Source of the DNA: Rhodocyclales bacterium
Lineage (GTDB): Bacteria > Pseudomonadota > Gammaproteobacteria > Burkholderiales > Rhodocyclaceae
Length of the DNA: 64,000 nt
Assembly: GCA_016177805.1 (NCBI GenBank)
Contig: JACOUN010000067.1
Span: 1-64,000, forward strand
Direction: 5' to 3'
Positions 33,769-45,084 of the stretch are shown here, in pieces (within the stretch, counting starts at the first letter, position 1; each line of letters starts with the position of its first letter). Under the pieces are notes generated by a model. The model searched no databases, was not told the DNA's origin, and was given only the letters and a program-made list of their open reading frames with translations. The position numbers were made by a program, and so were the translations under genes.

Positions 33769-35097
33769 GTGAAACCCACGATAGTTCTGGTTGGTCGTCC
33801 CAACGTTGGAAAATCGACGCTTTTCAACCGGCTGACCAGAACCCGCGATGCGCTGGTTGCGGACCTGCCGGGATTGACGCGCGACCGGCATTACGGCGTC
33901 GGTCGTGGTGCGGGGCGTGAGTACCTGGTCGTCGACACCGCCGGTTTCGACCCGGTGGCCAAGTCCGGCATCATGCATGAGATGGCGCAGCAGGCCGAGC
34001 AGGCGATTGCTGAAGCCGACGCGCTGTTGTTCCTGGTCGACGGTCGCAGTGGCCTGACGCCGCACGACCAGCAGATTGCCGAACTGCTCAGACGCACCGG
34101 GCGACCGGTGCATCTGGTGGTCAACAAGGCCGAGGGGATGAATCGCAACCTCGTCGCGGCTGATTTTCATGCCCTGGGGCTGGGCGACCCCGCCCCGATT
34201 TCGGCCACCCATGGTGACGGTGTGCGGGAGTTGCTCGAACTCGTGCTCGACGAGTTTCCGCTCGATGACGAGCCCGCGCCCGATGAGGGCCGGGTCCCGG
34301 CGATCGCCATCGTCGGGCGGCCCAACGTCGGCAAGTCCACGCTGGTGAACAGCCTGCTCGGGGAAGAGCGGGTGATCGCCTTCGATATGCCCGGAACCAC
34401 CCGTGATGCGATATCCATACCGTTCGAGCGCGACGGCAAACGCTACACCCTGATCGACACGGCGGGGTTGCGCAGGCGCGGCAAGATCTTCGAGGCGGTG
34501 GAGAAATTCTCCGTGATCAAGACCCTGCAGGCCATCGAAGAGGCCAACGTGGTGGTGTTGGTGCTCGATTCGGCGCAGGACATTTCCGATCAGGACGCGC
34601 ATATCGCCGGCTTCATCCTCGATTCCGGGCGGGCCCTGGTGGTCGCGGTCAACAAGTGGGACGCCATCGATTCCTATCAGCGCGAGCTGGTCAAGCTGGA
34701 TATCGGGCGCAAGCTCGGTTTTCTGTCATTTGCGCGTTTCCACTACGTTTCGGCCCTGCAGGGCAGCGGCGTGGGCGCGGTGATGCGCTCCGTCGATGCA
34801 GCCTATGCGGCGGCCATGAGCAACCTGTCGACGCCGCGCCTGACGCGCACGCTGCAGGCGGCGGTGGCCAAACAGGCGCCCCCGCGCCACGGCGTGTTCC
34901 GGCCCAAGTTGCGTTATGCGCACCAGGGGGGGAACAATCCACCCATCGTGGTGATCCATGGTGCGGCGCTCGAGCACGTGCCGGTATCGTATGTCAGGTT
35001 TCTCGAGCGCACCTTCATGGAGGCGTTCAAGCTGCAGGGGACTCCGCTGCGCGTGCAGTTCCGCACGGCGCATAATCCCTATGCCAGCAAAGAATAA
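33769..35097 (+). CDS. der: Der (EngA), tandem-domain ribosome assembly GTPase
   Basis: Essential GTPase for 50S subunit maturation with two G domains. Both G1 motifs are the same (GRPNVGKST, near residues 8-16 and again near 182), each with DTAG and NK-D signals (VVDTAGFDP and [19 protein letters not shown] and NKWDAID). A C-terminal KH-like domain ends [16 protein letters not shown]. The 442-residue length is normal. The start is a GTG at 33769 beginning [17 protein letters not shown]; no ATG is suitably placed. hfq follows after 90 bases with its own candidate promoter. Confidence 0.97.
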   Translation: MKPTIVLVGRPNVGKSTLFNRLTRTRDALVADLPGLTRDRHYGVGRGAGREYLVVDTAGFDPVAKSGIMHEMAQQAEQAIAEADALLFLVDGRSGLTPHDQQIAELLRRTGRPVHLVVNKAEGMNRNLVAADFHALGLGDPAPISATHGDGVRELLELVLDEFPLDDEPAPDEGRVPAIAIVGRPNVGKSTLVNSLLGEERVIAFDMPGTTRDAISIPFERDGKRYTLIDTAGLRRRGKIFEAVEKFSVIKTLQAIEEANVVVLVLDSAQDISDQDAHIAGFILDSGRALVVAVNKWDAIDSYQRELVKLDIGRKLGFLSFARFHYVSALQGSGVGAVMRSVDAAYAAAMSNLSTPRLTRTLQAAVAKQAPPRHGVFRPKLRYAHQGGNNPPIVVIHGAALEHVPVSYVRFLERTFMEAFKLQGTPLRVQFRTAHNPYASKE

Positions 35098-35127
35098 TAT
35101 CCACACCAGGAAATCATGCCGGTACGG

Positions 35128-35157
35128 TTGTGGCGGTGCAGCATGAAATCCTATACA
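35128..35157 (+). promoter_or_regulatory. Candidate hfq promoter
   Basis: TTGTGG (35128-35133) and TATACA (35152-35157) are separated by 18 bases in the 90-base der-hfq gap, predicting a start near 35164. The -10 match is moderate (4/6). AT content rises sharply here compared with the flanks. Confidence 0.4.
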
Positions 35158-35187
35158 TTCACACAACAATAATTCCGAGGTTCCAAA

Positions 35188-35430
35188 ATGAGTAACAAAG
35201 GGCAACTACTACAAGACCCCTTTCTCAACACCCTGCGCCGTGAGCACATTCCCGTTGCGATCTACCTGGTCAACGGCATCAAACTGCAGGGGCAGATCGA
35301 GTCTTTCGATCAGTACGTGGTGCTTTTGAAGAACACGGTCACGCAAATGGTGTACAAGCATGCGATCTCGACCGTGGTTCCGGCACGCCCGGTCAATATC
35401 CAGCAGGATGCGGATGCGGGCAACGCCTGA
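35188..35430 (+). CDS. hfq: Hfq, RNA chaperone
   Basis: Hexameric Sm-like protein that pairs small RNAs with mRNAs. The 80-residue protein starts [20 protein letters not shown]. It contains the Sm1 region [27 protein letters not shown] and the Sm2 motif [10 protein letters not shown], with a short C-terminal tail ([12 protein letters not shown]) rather than the long E. coli tail. The ATG is preceded by CCGAGG. It is followed by hflX, hflK and hflC, the conserved hfq-hfl locus. Confidence 0.98.
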   Translation: MSNKGQLLQDPFLNTLRREHIPVAIYLVNGIKLQGQIESFDQYVVLLKNTVTQMVYKHAISTVVPARPVNIQQDADAGNA

Positions 35431-35453
35431 GCGCACTGGCGGCGGGGTAGCCG

Positions 35454-36602
35454 GTGTTTGAACGCCCCGCTTCCGGCGAACGGGCAGTGCTCGTTCAGCT
35501 CGATCTGAACCAGGGGCTGCTCGAAGAGCGGCTGTCCGAGCTGCGTTTGCTCGTAGAGAGCGCGGGCGCCAGCGTCGAGGGAGTGGTTTCGGGGCGCCGG
35601 GCGCGACCCGATCCAGCACTGTTCGCCGGTCGTGGCAAGGTCGATGAGATCGGCGAGACCCTGCGCGCCTGTGATGCCGATCTGGTAGTGTTCTGTCATG
35701 CGTTGTCGCCCGGCCAGCAACGCAATCTCGAGCGCGCGCTGCAATGCCGGGTGGTGGACCGCACCGCGCTGATACTCGACATTTTCGCGCTGCGTGCGCG
35801 TAGCCACGAGGGCAAGCTCCAGGTTGAGCTGGCTCAGTTGGAGCACTTGTCGACCCGCCTGGTGCGCGGCTGGACCCACCTTGAGCGGCAGAAGGGCGGC
35901 ATCGGTCTGCGCGGACCGGGCGAAACCCAGTTGGAAACCGACCGGCGTCTGCTCGGCCTGCGGGTCAAGACCTTGAAGGAGCGTCTGGCCAAGATGCGCA
36001 AGCAGCGCCACACGCGGCGCAAGGGGCGGGCACGCGGCGAGGTGTTGTCGGTGTCGCTGGTGGGTTACACCAACGCCGGCAAGTCCACCCTGTTCAACGC
36101 CCTGACCAAGGCCGGGGCGTATGCAGCCGACCAGTTGTTTGCCACGCTTGATACCACCTCGCGCCGGCTTTACGTCGGTGACGCGGGGAACGTCGTGATC
36201 TCGGATACGGTCGGATTCATTCGCGACCTGCCGCATGCCCTGGTAGCCGCATTCCAGGCGACGCTGGAGGAGACCGCGGCTGCGGACGTCCTGCTGCATG
36301 TGGTCGACTCGGCCAGTGAAGACAGGGACGCCCAGATCGAGGCGGTCAACCAGGTCCTGCGTGAGATCGGAGCCGGTGATGTGCCCCAGATCATGGTGTA
36401 TAACAAGATCGATCTGACCCGGGCGCCCGCGGCGGTCAAGCGGGATGAGTGTGGTAACATCAGCAGCGTTTTTTTGAGCGCCACCAAGGGCCAGGGACTG
36501 ACGCTGCTGCGCAGTGCGCTGGCGGAAACTGCTCATGACGTAGCCATTGTCGAGCGTGCCGCATCGCAGGAATTCCGAGATCAGCAGTTTGAGCAGCTTT
36601 AA
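35454..36602 (+). CDS. hflX: HflX, ribosome-associated GTPase
   Basis: GTPase that splits stalled or stressed ribosomes. The 382-residue protein has the HflX-specific N-terminal domain (FERPASGERAVLVQLDLNQGLLEERLSEL, VFCHALSPGQQRNLERAL, RGPGETQLETDRRLL). The GTPase domain carries the G1 motif VGYTNAGKSTLFNAL, the G3 segment ISDTVGFIRDLPHALVAAF and the G4 motif YNKID. The start is a GTG at 35454, 23 bases after hfq. The C-terminal region is short compared with some homologues. Confidence 0.96.
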   Translation: MFERPASGERAVLVQLDLNQGLLEERLSELRLLVESAGASVEGVVSGRRARPDPALFAGRGKVDEIGETLRACDADLVVFCHALSPGQQRNLERALQCRVVDRTALILDIFALRARSHEGKLQVELAQLEHLSTRLVRGWTHLERQKGGIGLRGPGETQLETDRRLLGLRVKTLKERLAKMRKQRHTRRKGRARGEVLSVSLVGYTNAGKSTLFNALTKAGAYAADQLFATLDTTSRRLYVGDAGNVVISDTVGFIRDLPHALVAAFQATLEETAAADVLLHVVDSASEDRDAQIEAVNQVLREIGAGDVPQIMVYNKIDLTRAPAAVKRDECGNISSVFLSATKGQGLTLLRSALAETAHDVAIVERAASQEFRDQQFEQL

Positions 36603-36619
36603 CCTACACAGGTCTGTGA

Positions 36620-37873
36620 ATGTCTATCAATGATCCTCGCTGGGGTAACCAGGGGAATGACGACGACAAGCGCGGCGACAAGGGTCGCGGCGACAACCAG
36701 GGGCCGCCGGATCTGGAAGAGGTCTGGCGCGACTTCAATCAGCGCCTGTCCGGAATGTTCGGCAACAAGGACCGGGGGACCGGTGGCCGTGGTACCGGTG
36801 GTGGCGGACCGCAGTTTCCCCAGTTCAGCTTTCGCCAGTTCGGTGGCGGGATAGGCGTGCTGTTGCTGTTGCTGCTGGGCGTGTGGCTGGCGAGCGGCTT
36901 CTATACGGTCAACGCCAATGAGCGTGGGGTGGTGCTGCGCTTCGGCAAACTGGTCGAAACTACCGAGCCGGGCCTGCGCTGGCGCTTTCCGGCGCCGGTC
37001 GAGACGCACGAGATCGTCGATCTGAGTGGGGTGCGCACGGTTGAAGTCGGCTATCGCGGTTCCGAGCGCAACAAGCAGTTACGCGAGGCGCTGATGCTCA
37101 CCGAGGATGCGAACATCATCAACATCCAGTTTGCCGTGCAATACATTCTCAAGAGCCCGGAAGACTACCTGTTCAACAACCGCGACCCTGAAGACTCGGT
37201 GATCCAGGCGGCCGAGACCGCGATGCGCGAGATCGTGGGCAAGAACCGGATGGATTTCGTGCTCTACGAGGGCCGCGAAGCGATGGCGTCCAATTCGCAG
37301 CAGATGCTGCAGGCCATCCTCGACCGCTACCAGACCGGCATCCTGATCAGCCGGGTGACGATGCAGAATGCGCAGCCGCCCGAACAGGTTCAGGCCGCGT
37401 TCGACGACGCGGTCAAGGCCGGGCAGGATCGGGAGCGTCTGCGCAACGAAGGCGAGGCCTACCGCAACGACATCGTGCCGCGTGCCCGTGGTGCGGCCGC
37501 GCGCTTGCTCGAAGAAGCCAACGCCTATCGCGAGCGTGTCGTTGCCAACGCGGAAGGCGAGGCCTCGCGCTTCAACCAGGTATATGCCGAGTACAGCCGC
37601 GCGCCGGTGGTTACCCGCGAGCGCTTGTATCTGGAGACCATGCAGCAGGTGCTGGGCAGTACCAGCAAGATCATGGTCAACAACGAGCGCGGCGGTGGCA
37701 ACGTGTTGCTGATGCCGCTGGATCGCCTGTTGCAGGGCGGCGCGGCGGGGGGCGACACCCGGCTGCTACCACAAGTCAGCAGTGCCCCATCGACCTCCGC
37801 GCGCACTGAACTTCCGTTTGACCCGCGCGATCGCGACATGATGCGCAACCGTGACCTGGGGGTCCGTCAATGA
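36620..37873 (+). CDS. hflK: HflK, FtsH protease modulator (SPFH family)
   Basis: Forms the HflKC membrane complex that encloses the FtsH protease. The 417-residue protein has a glycine-rich charged N-terminus (DDDKRGDKGRGDNQGPPDLEEVWRDFNQRL), one membrane helix (about residues 77-97) and the SPFH/Band 7 domain (FYTVNANERGVVLRFGKLVETTEPGLRW). An Ala/Glu-rich helical region (RARGAAARLLEEANAYRERVVANAEGEASRF) follows. The stop overlaps the hflC start. Confidence 0.96.
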   Translation: MSINDPRWGNQGNDDDKRGDKGRGDNQGPPDLEEVWRDFNQRLSGMFGNKDRGTGGRGTGGGGPQFPQFSFRQFGGGIGVLLLLLLGVWLASGFYTVNANERGVVLRFGKLVETTEPGLRWRFPAPVETHEIVDLSGVRTVEVGYRGSERNKQLREALMLTEDANIINIQFAVQYILKSPEDYLFNNRDPEDSVIQAAETAMREIVGKNRMDFVLYEGREAMASNSQQMLQAILDRYQTGILISRVTMQNAQPPEQVQAAFDDAVKAGQDRERLRNEGEAYRNDIVPRARGAAARLLEEANAYRERVVANAEGEASRFNQVYAEYSRAPVVTRERLYLETMQQVLGSTSKIMVNNERGGGNVLLMPLDRLLQGGAAGGDTRLLPQVSSAPSTSARTELPFDPRDRDMMRNRDLGVRQ

Positions 37874-38751
37874 GCAACCGTATGAACCTGGTGGCGTTCC
37901 TGCTGGTGGGGCTGGGCGTACTGGCTTCGATGACGCTGTTTGTCGTGGATCAGCGCAAGTTCGCGATCGTCTTCCAGTTGGGTGAAGTCAAGGAAGTGAT
38001 CAGCGAGCCGGGCTTGAAGATCAAGTTTCCGGTGATCCAGAACGTGCGTTACTTCGACAAGCGCATCCTGACCATAGATACGCCCGAGCCGGAGCGCTTC
38101 ATCACCGCCGAGAAGCAGAACGTGCTGGTTGATCACTTCGTCAAGTGGCGCATCGTGGATCCACGGTTGTATTACGAATCGGTGGCTGGTGACGAGATCC
38201 GCGCCCGCACCCGCTTGCTGCAGACGGTGAACTCCGGGCTGCGCGAGGAGTTCGGTCGCCGCACCGTGCCGGAAGTCGTGTCGGGCGAGCGTGATCGCAT
38301 CATGGACAACATGCGCGTGCGTGCCGACCAGGACGCACGCCAGATCGGGGTGCAGATCGTGGACGTGCGTCTGAAGCGCGTCGATCTGCCGACCGAGGTG
38401 TCTGAATCGGTGTATCGCCGCATGGAAGCCGAGCGCAAGCGGGTCGCCAACGAGCTGCGCTCCGAGGGGGGCGCGATCGCCGAACAGATTCGCGCCGATG
38501 CCGATCGCCAGCGCGAAGTGCTGATTGCCGAAGCCTATCGCGAAGCGCAGATCATCAAGGGCGAAGGCGACGCCAAGGCGACCGCGATCTATGCGGCAGC
38601 GTATGAGAAGGATGCCGAGTTCTATTCCTTCTATCGCAGTCTCGAAGCGTATCGCGAGAGTTTCGCAAGCAAGAGCGACGTGATGGTGCTGGATCCGGGT
38701 TCCGATCTGTTCAAGTTCATGACGAAATCCGGCGGGGTTGCGAAGAAGTGA
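37870..38751 (+). CDS. hflC: HflC, FtsH protease modulator (SPFH family)
   Basis: Partner of HflK. The 293-residue protein begins MSNRMNLVAFLLVGLGVLA (membrane anchor), then the SPFH domain (FVVDQRKFAIVFQLGEVKEVISEPGLKIKFP) and a long coiled-coil region (RRMEAERKRVANELRSEGGAIAEQIRADADRQREVLIAEAYR). It ends SDLFKFMTKSGGVAKK. The ATG overlaps the hflK stop (ATGA), indicating coupled synthesis of the two subunits. Confidence 0.96.
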   Translation: MSNRMNLVAFLLVGLGVLASMTLFVVDQRKFAIVFQLGEVKEVISEPGLKIKFPVIQNVRYFDKRILTIDTPEPERFITAEKQNVLVDHFVKWRIVDPRLYYESVAGDEIRARTRLLQTVNSGLREEFGRRTVPEVVSGERDRIMDNMRVRADQDARQIGVQIVDVRLKRVDLPTEVSESVYRRMEAERKRVANELRSEGGAIAEQIRADADRQREVLIAEAYREAQIIKGEGDAKATAIYAAAYEKDAEFYSFYRSLEAYRESFASKSDVMVLDPGSDLFKFMTKSGGVAKK

Positions 38752-38755
38752 TCTG

Positions 38756-38941
38756 ATGGGCACTTCGCTGTTGATGGCCTTCGCCTTGATGCTGGTAGTC
38801 GAAGGCATCCTACCGTTGATCGCGCCGGCCCGCTGGCGCGAGACATTTTTGCAGCTCGCCCGCCTGGCGGACGGCCAGATCCGCTTCATCGGTCTGGCCT
38901 CCGTGCTGTCGGGGCTGATACTGCTCTTACTGGTTTCCTGA
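38756..38941 (+). CDS. DUF2065 small membrane protein (YjeT-like)
   Basis: A 61-residue protein starting [27 protein letters not shown], with two hydrophobic segments and the characteristic [22 protein letters not shown] and [21 protein letters not shown] of DUF2065 (E. coli YjeT, also next to hflC). The function is unknown; location suggests a link to the HflKC-FtsH membrane complex, but that is inference. Four bases separate it from hflC and two from hisZ. Confidence 0.88.
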   Translation: MGTSLLMAFALMLVVEGILPLIAPARWRETFLQLARLADGQIRFIGLASVLSGLILLLLVS

Positions 38942-38943
38942 AC

Positions 38944-41413
<2,470 letters not shown>

Positions 41414-41417
41414 AAGC

Positions 41418-41445
41418 AAAAAGCCGGTCGCAAGACCGGCTTTTT
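41418..41445. terminator. Bidirectional intrinsic terminator, purA / tRNA-Leu
   Basis: AAAAAGCCGGTC (41418-41429), loop GCAA, GACCGGCTTTTT (41434-41445). The perfect 12-bp stem with a T-run on the plus strand and the mirror T-run on the minus strand serves purA from one side and the tRNA-Leu copy from the other. Confidence 0.9.
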
Positions 41446-41454
41446 GCCTGAAAC

Positions 41455-41539
41455 TGGTGCCCAGAAGAGGACTCGAACCTCCACGCCTCGCGGCACTAGT
41501 ACCTGAAACTAGCGCGTCTACCAATTCCGCCATCTGGGC
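41455..41539 (-). tRNA. tRNA-Leu (anticodon CAG), copy 2
   Basis: An 85-base class II tRNA with encoded CCA. On the minus strand the acceptor GCCCAGA pairs with TCTGGGC. The anticodon stem CTAGT/ACTAG encloses TTCAGGT, giving anticodon CAG (reads CUG). A long variable arm and T-arm GGTTCGAGTCC are present. It is identical in sequence to the copy at 41678-41762. Confidence 0.97.
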
Positions 41540-41549
41540 AAGACGCGCC

Positions 41550-41555
41550 ATTATA
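41550..41555 (-). promoter_or_regulatory. -10 element of tRNA-Leu copy 2
   Basis: A perfect TATAAT on the minus strand sits 10 bases before the tRNA 5' end. The -35 region is weak (TTTTCC with 17-base spacing). Confidence 0.55.
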
Positions 41556-41645
41556 GCGACAAGTCGTGTGCGGGAAAAGGCTGAAATGCACTGCACATGC
41601 AAGAAAATTGGCGGATTACCGAAACCCGGAATACAGAAAAGCAAA

Positions 41646-41666
41646 AGGCCGACACAAGGTCGGCCT
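41646..41666 (-). terminator. Intrinsic terminator of tRNA-Leu copy 1
   Basis: On the minus strand AGGCCGAC, loop CTTGT, GTCGGCCT are followed by TTTGCTTTT, an 8-bp GC-rich stem with a broken T-run, 11 bases after the tRNA CCA end. Confidence 0.75.
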
Positions 41667-41677
41667 ATGCTTGCAAC

Positions 41678-41762
41678 TGGTGCCCAGAAGAGGACTCGAA
41701 CCTCCACGCCTCGCGGCACTAGTACCTGAAACTAGCGCGTCTACCAATTCCGCCATCTGGGC
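41678..41762 (-). tRNA. tRNA-Leu (anticodon CAG), copy 1
   Basis: Identical 85-base sequence to the copy at 41455-41539, including encoded CCA and anticodon loop TTCAGGT. It is transcribed away from rnr and has its own strong promoter and terminator, so the two copies are separate transcription units 138 bases apart. Confidence 0.97.
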
Positions 41763-41773
41763 AAGAGCCGCGC

Positions 41774-41801
41774 ATTATAAGCACCAATAGAAGAAAGTCA
41801 A
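41774..41801 (-). promoter_or_regulatory. Strong sigma-70 promoter of tRNA-Leu copy 1
   Basis: On the minus strand TTGACT (41796-41801) and TATAAT (41774-41779) are separated by 16 bases. The -35 box ends on the A of the divergent rnr ATG (41801), so the tRNA promoter occupies the whole rnr leader region. Confidence 0.8.
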
Positions 41802-44269
41802 TGAGTAAAAAAACATCCCCTTCTCACGGCGCCCCGATGGCGCCGCAGATCCGCCTGAGCGCTGCTCGCCAGGCCGATCCTTATTTCGCGCGCGAGTCGG
41901 CGCAATATCCCAATCCGCTACCCAGCCGGGAGTATGTCGAACAGACGCTCGCCGAGCAGGGCGTGCCGATGAAGTTCGAACAGTTGTGCGCGGTGCTCGA
42001 TGTCACCGAGGCTGAAATGGACCTGTTCGAGCGCCGTCTGCGCGCCATGGAGCGCGACGGACAGGTGATCCGCAACCGGCGTGGCGCCTTCATCCTGCCA
42101 GACAAGGCGGACCTGATCCGGGGGCGGGTCGCCGGCCATGCAGATGGCTTCGGTTTCCTGATTCGCGACGACAAGCAGCCCGACGTGTTTCTCGGCCCCA
42201 AGGAAATGCGCGAAGTCCTGCATGGCGACCGCGTCATCGCCCGCATTGTCGGCACGGACCGCCGTGGCCGGCCCGAAGGCAAGATTGTCGAAGTGCTGGA
42301 GCGCGCCAACCAGCGCGTGGTCGGGCGGGTGCTGGTCGAGCATGGCGTGTTGCTGGTGGCGCCCGAGGACCGGCGCATTGCTCAGGACATCCTGATTGCT
42401 CCCGGCGGCAAGCGTCTGGCCCAGGGGCAGGTGGTGACGGTCGAGCTGATCGAGCAGCCGACCAAGCAGGCTCAGCCGATAGGGCGGGTGGTCGAGCTGC
42501 TGGGGAACTACGCCGATCCGGGCATGGAGATCGAGATCGCGCTGCGCAAGCACCAGTTGCCGTTCGAGTTCTCGCCCGAAGCGCGCGAACTGACGCGCAA
42601 GCTGCCGGACAAGGTGCGCAAGAAGGACAAGGCCGGCCGCGAAGACATCACCAGCCTGCCGCTGGTGACGATAGACGGCGAGACCGCGCGCGATTTCGAC
42701 GATGCCGTGTATTGCGAGCGGCAGGGGCGGGGCTTCCGCCTGATCGTCGCGATCGCGGATGTTTCGCATTACGTGCAGGCCGGCAGCGCGCTGGACGCCG
42801 ATGCGCTGGAGCGTGGCACCTCGGTGTATTTCCCGCGCCGCGTGATCCCGATGCTGCCGGAAAAGCTCAGCAACGGGTTGTGCTCGCTGATGCCGCAGGT
42901 CGAACGCCTGTGCATGGTGTGCGACATGAGCATCTCATTGACCGGTGCGGTCAAGGCCTATCGCTTCTACCCGGCGGTGATGTTCTCGCATGCGCGCCTG
43001 ACCTACAACCAGGTCGCGGCAGCGCTGTACGAGCAGGACCCGGCGCAGCGCGCCGAGCTGCAACCCCTGCTGCCGCACCTGGAAAACCTGGACAAGCTGT
43101 TTCGCGTGCTGCTCAAGGCGCGGGCCAAGCGCGGCGCGATCGATTTCGAGACCACCGAAACGCGCATGATCTTCGACGACAACGGCAAGATCGAGCGCAT
43201 CGTGCCGGAGACGCGCAATGATGCGCATCGCCTGATCGAAGAGTGCATGCTGGCGGCCAACGTGTGTGCCTCCGAGTTCCTGCAGTCGCGCGAACAGAAG
43301 GCCCTGTATCGCGTGCACGAGGGGCCGACGCCGGAAAAGCTGGAAAAGCTGCGTCTGTTCCTCACCGAGTTCGGCTATGGTCTGGGCGGCGGCGACGAGC
43401 CGCGCGCGCGCGACTACGCCAAGCTGCTGGAACAGATCAAGGCACGGCCGGATGCCCAGTTGTTGCAGACCGTGATGCTGCGTTCGTTGCGCCAGGCGGT
43501 GTACAGCCCGGACAACGTCGGCCATTTCGGGCTCGCCTACGAGGCGTATACGCATTTCACCTCGCCGATCCGCCGCTACCCCGATCTGCTCGTGCATCGC
43601 GCGATCAAGGCGGCGCTCGACGGCGACAAGCAGGGCAAGGAGGACTGGGATGCGATCGGGCTGCACTGCTCGCAGACCGAGCGCCGCGCCGATGACGCGA
43701 CGCGCGACGTGGTCGCGTGGCTCAAGTGCTATTTCATGCAGGACAAGGTGGGTGAGGAATTCGAAGGCAGTGTGTCGGCGGTGGTGCCGTTCGGCCTGTT
43801 CGTCGCGCTCGACGATGTGTTCATCGAAGGGCTGGTGCACATTTCCGATCTCGGCGCGGACTACTTCCACTACGACGAGGCGCGCCACGAACTGGGGGGC
43901 GAGCGTACCGGCATGCGCTACCGGCTGTCGGACCGGGTGCGGGTGCAGGTGCTGCGCGTGGATCTGGCCACCACCAAGATCGATTTCCGCCTCATCGAAG
44001 GGCCAGCCCGGCCCACCGAACGCGTGGGCAAGACCGCGCAGGAGCGCGACCGAACGGCCGCCGCACGCGGCGATGGGCCGCGCGGCCAGCCCGAGCCGCG
44101 CAAGACCGCCCGCGCGGCGCAAGCCCCGGGCGCCACCGCCTCCCGGCCGGGCAAGAAAGTGAAGGCGGCGGGTGGCAAGCCCGCCTCCCGCGGCACCCAA
44201 CCGGCACGCGCGACTTCGGTGCGCGCGGCGGCGAAATCCAACAAGACGAAGAGCAAGAAACGTGGCTAG
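41801..44269 (+). CDS. rnr: Rnr, ribonuclease R
   Basis: 3'-5' exoribonuclease that degrades structured RNA. The 822-residue protein has a winged-helix N-terminal region and cold-shock/OB domains ([25 protein letters not shown]). The RNB catalytic domain has [17 protein letters not shown] (metal-binding Asp cluster), [18 protein letters not shown] and [20 protein letters not shown]. An S1 domain ([33 protein letters not shown]) leads to a basic Ala/Lys/Arg-rich tail of about 80 residues. The ATG at 41801 has only a weak AAGAAAG upstream. Confidence 0.97.
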   Translation: MSKKTSPSHGAPMAPQIRLSAARQADPYFARESAQYPNPLPSREYVEQTLAEQGVPMKFEQLCAVLDVTEAEMDLFERRLRAMERDGQVIRNRRGAFILPDKADLIRGRVAGHADGFGFLIRDDKQPDVFLGPKEMREVLHGDRVIARIVGTDRRGRPEGKIVEVLERANQRVVGRVLVEHGVLLVAPEDRRIAQDILIAPGGKRLAQGQVVTVELIEQPTKQAQPIGRVVELLGNYADPGMEIEIALRKHQLPFEFSPEARELTRKLPDKVRKKDKAGREDITSLPLVTIDGETARDFDDAVYCERQGRGFRLIVAIADVSHYVQAGSALDADALERGTSVYFPRRVIPMLPEKLSNGLCSLMPQVERLCMVCDMSISLTGAVKAYRFYPAVMFSHARLTYNQVAAALYEQDPAQRAELQPLLPHLENLDKLFRVLLKARAKRGAIDFETTETRMIFDDNGKIERIVPETRNDAHRLIEECMLAANVCASEFLQSREQKALYRVHEGPTPEKLEKLRLFLTEFGYGLGGGDEPRARDYAKLLEQIKARPDAQLLQTVMLRSLRQAVYSPDNVGHFGLAYEAYTHFTSPIRRYPDLLVHRAIKAALDGDKQGKEDWDAIGLHCSQTERRADDATRDVVAWLKCYFMQDKVGEEFEGSVSAVVPFGLFVALDDVFIEGLVHISDLGADYFHYDEARHELGGERTGMRYRLSDRVRVQVLRVDLATTKIDFRLIEGPARPTERVGKTAQERDRTAAARGDGPRGQPEPRKTARAAQAPGATASRPGKKVKAAGGKPASRGTQPARATSVRAAAKSNKTKSKKRG

Positions 44270-45065
44270 AAAACCATCCTCCCGCGCCCCGGCGCACTCC
44301 GACACCGATGCGGTTGCGGCCGAGCCGCAAGGCGGCAGCCGCCTGATCTACGGCTTTCACGCGGTACTGGGCAAGATGCGCCGCGACCCCGAAGGCATCT
44401 TCGAGATCTACCTTTCGTCGCAGCGCCACGACATGCGCGCCAAGGACGTATTGCGTGTGGCCGAGTCGCAGAGCATCCGTTTGATCCAGGCCGAGTCCGA
44501 GCGCCTCGACCGCATGGTCGGCACGCGCCGCCACCAGGGTGTGGTGGCGCGCGTCGACGCGCGCCAGCGTGAGTTGAAGCTCGCCGACATCCTCGAAGGC
44601 CTGAGCGAAAACGCCTTGCTGCTGGTGCTCGACGGCATCCAGGACCCGCACAACCTGGGCGCCTGCCTGCGCGTGGCCGATGCTGCCGGCGCGCACGCGG
44701 TGATCGCGCCCAAGGACCGCGCGGTCGGACTCAACGCGACCGCAGTCAAGGTCGCCAGCGGCGCTGCCGACAGCGTGCCCTACGTCACCGTGACCAACCT
44801 CGCCCGCGCGTTGCGCGAGATGCAGGAGGCGGGGGTGTGGGTGGTCGGCGCCGATGGTGAGGCCGGCAAGTCGTTGTACCAGGTCGACCAGAAAGTGCCG
44901 GTGGCCTGGGTGCTGGGCGCCGAAGGCGACGGCCTGCGCCGCCTCACGCGCGACACCTGCGACGAACTGGCGAGCATTCCGATGCACGGCAGCGTCGAGA
45001 GCCTCAATGTGTCGGTCGCGAGCGGCATCTGCCTGTTCGAGGCGCGGCGCCAGCGCTCGCTCTGA
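44262..45065 (+). CDS. rlmB: RlmB, 23S rRNA G2251 2'-O-methyltransferase
   Basis: SpoU-family SPOUT methyltransferase. The 267-residue protein has the substrate-binding domain [25 protein letters not shown] and then motif 1 [29 protein letters not shown], motif 2 [16 protein letters not shown], and motif 3 [23 protein letters not shown]. The start is a GTG at 44262 giving [14 protein letters not shown], overlapping the rnr end by 8 bases; the upstream open extension is rnr out of frame. The rnr-rlmB pair is conserved in proteobacteria. Confidence 0.96.
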   Translation: MARKPSSRAPAHSDTDAVAAEPQGGSRLIYGFHAVLGKMRRDPEGIFEIYLSSQRHDMRAKDVLRVAESQSIRLIQAESERLDRMVGTRRHQGVVARVDARQRELKLADILEGLSENALLLVLDGIQDPHNLGACLRVADAAGAHAVIAPKDRAVGLNATAVKVASGAADSVPYVTVTNLARALREMQEAGVWVVGADGEAGKSLYQVDQKVPVAWVLGAEGDGLRRLTRDTCDELASIPMHGSVESLNVSVASGICLFEARRQRSL

Positions 45066-45084
45066 ACCTTTACTGGAGTAAATC

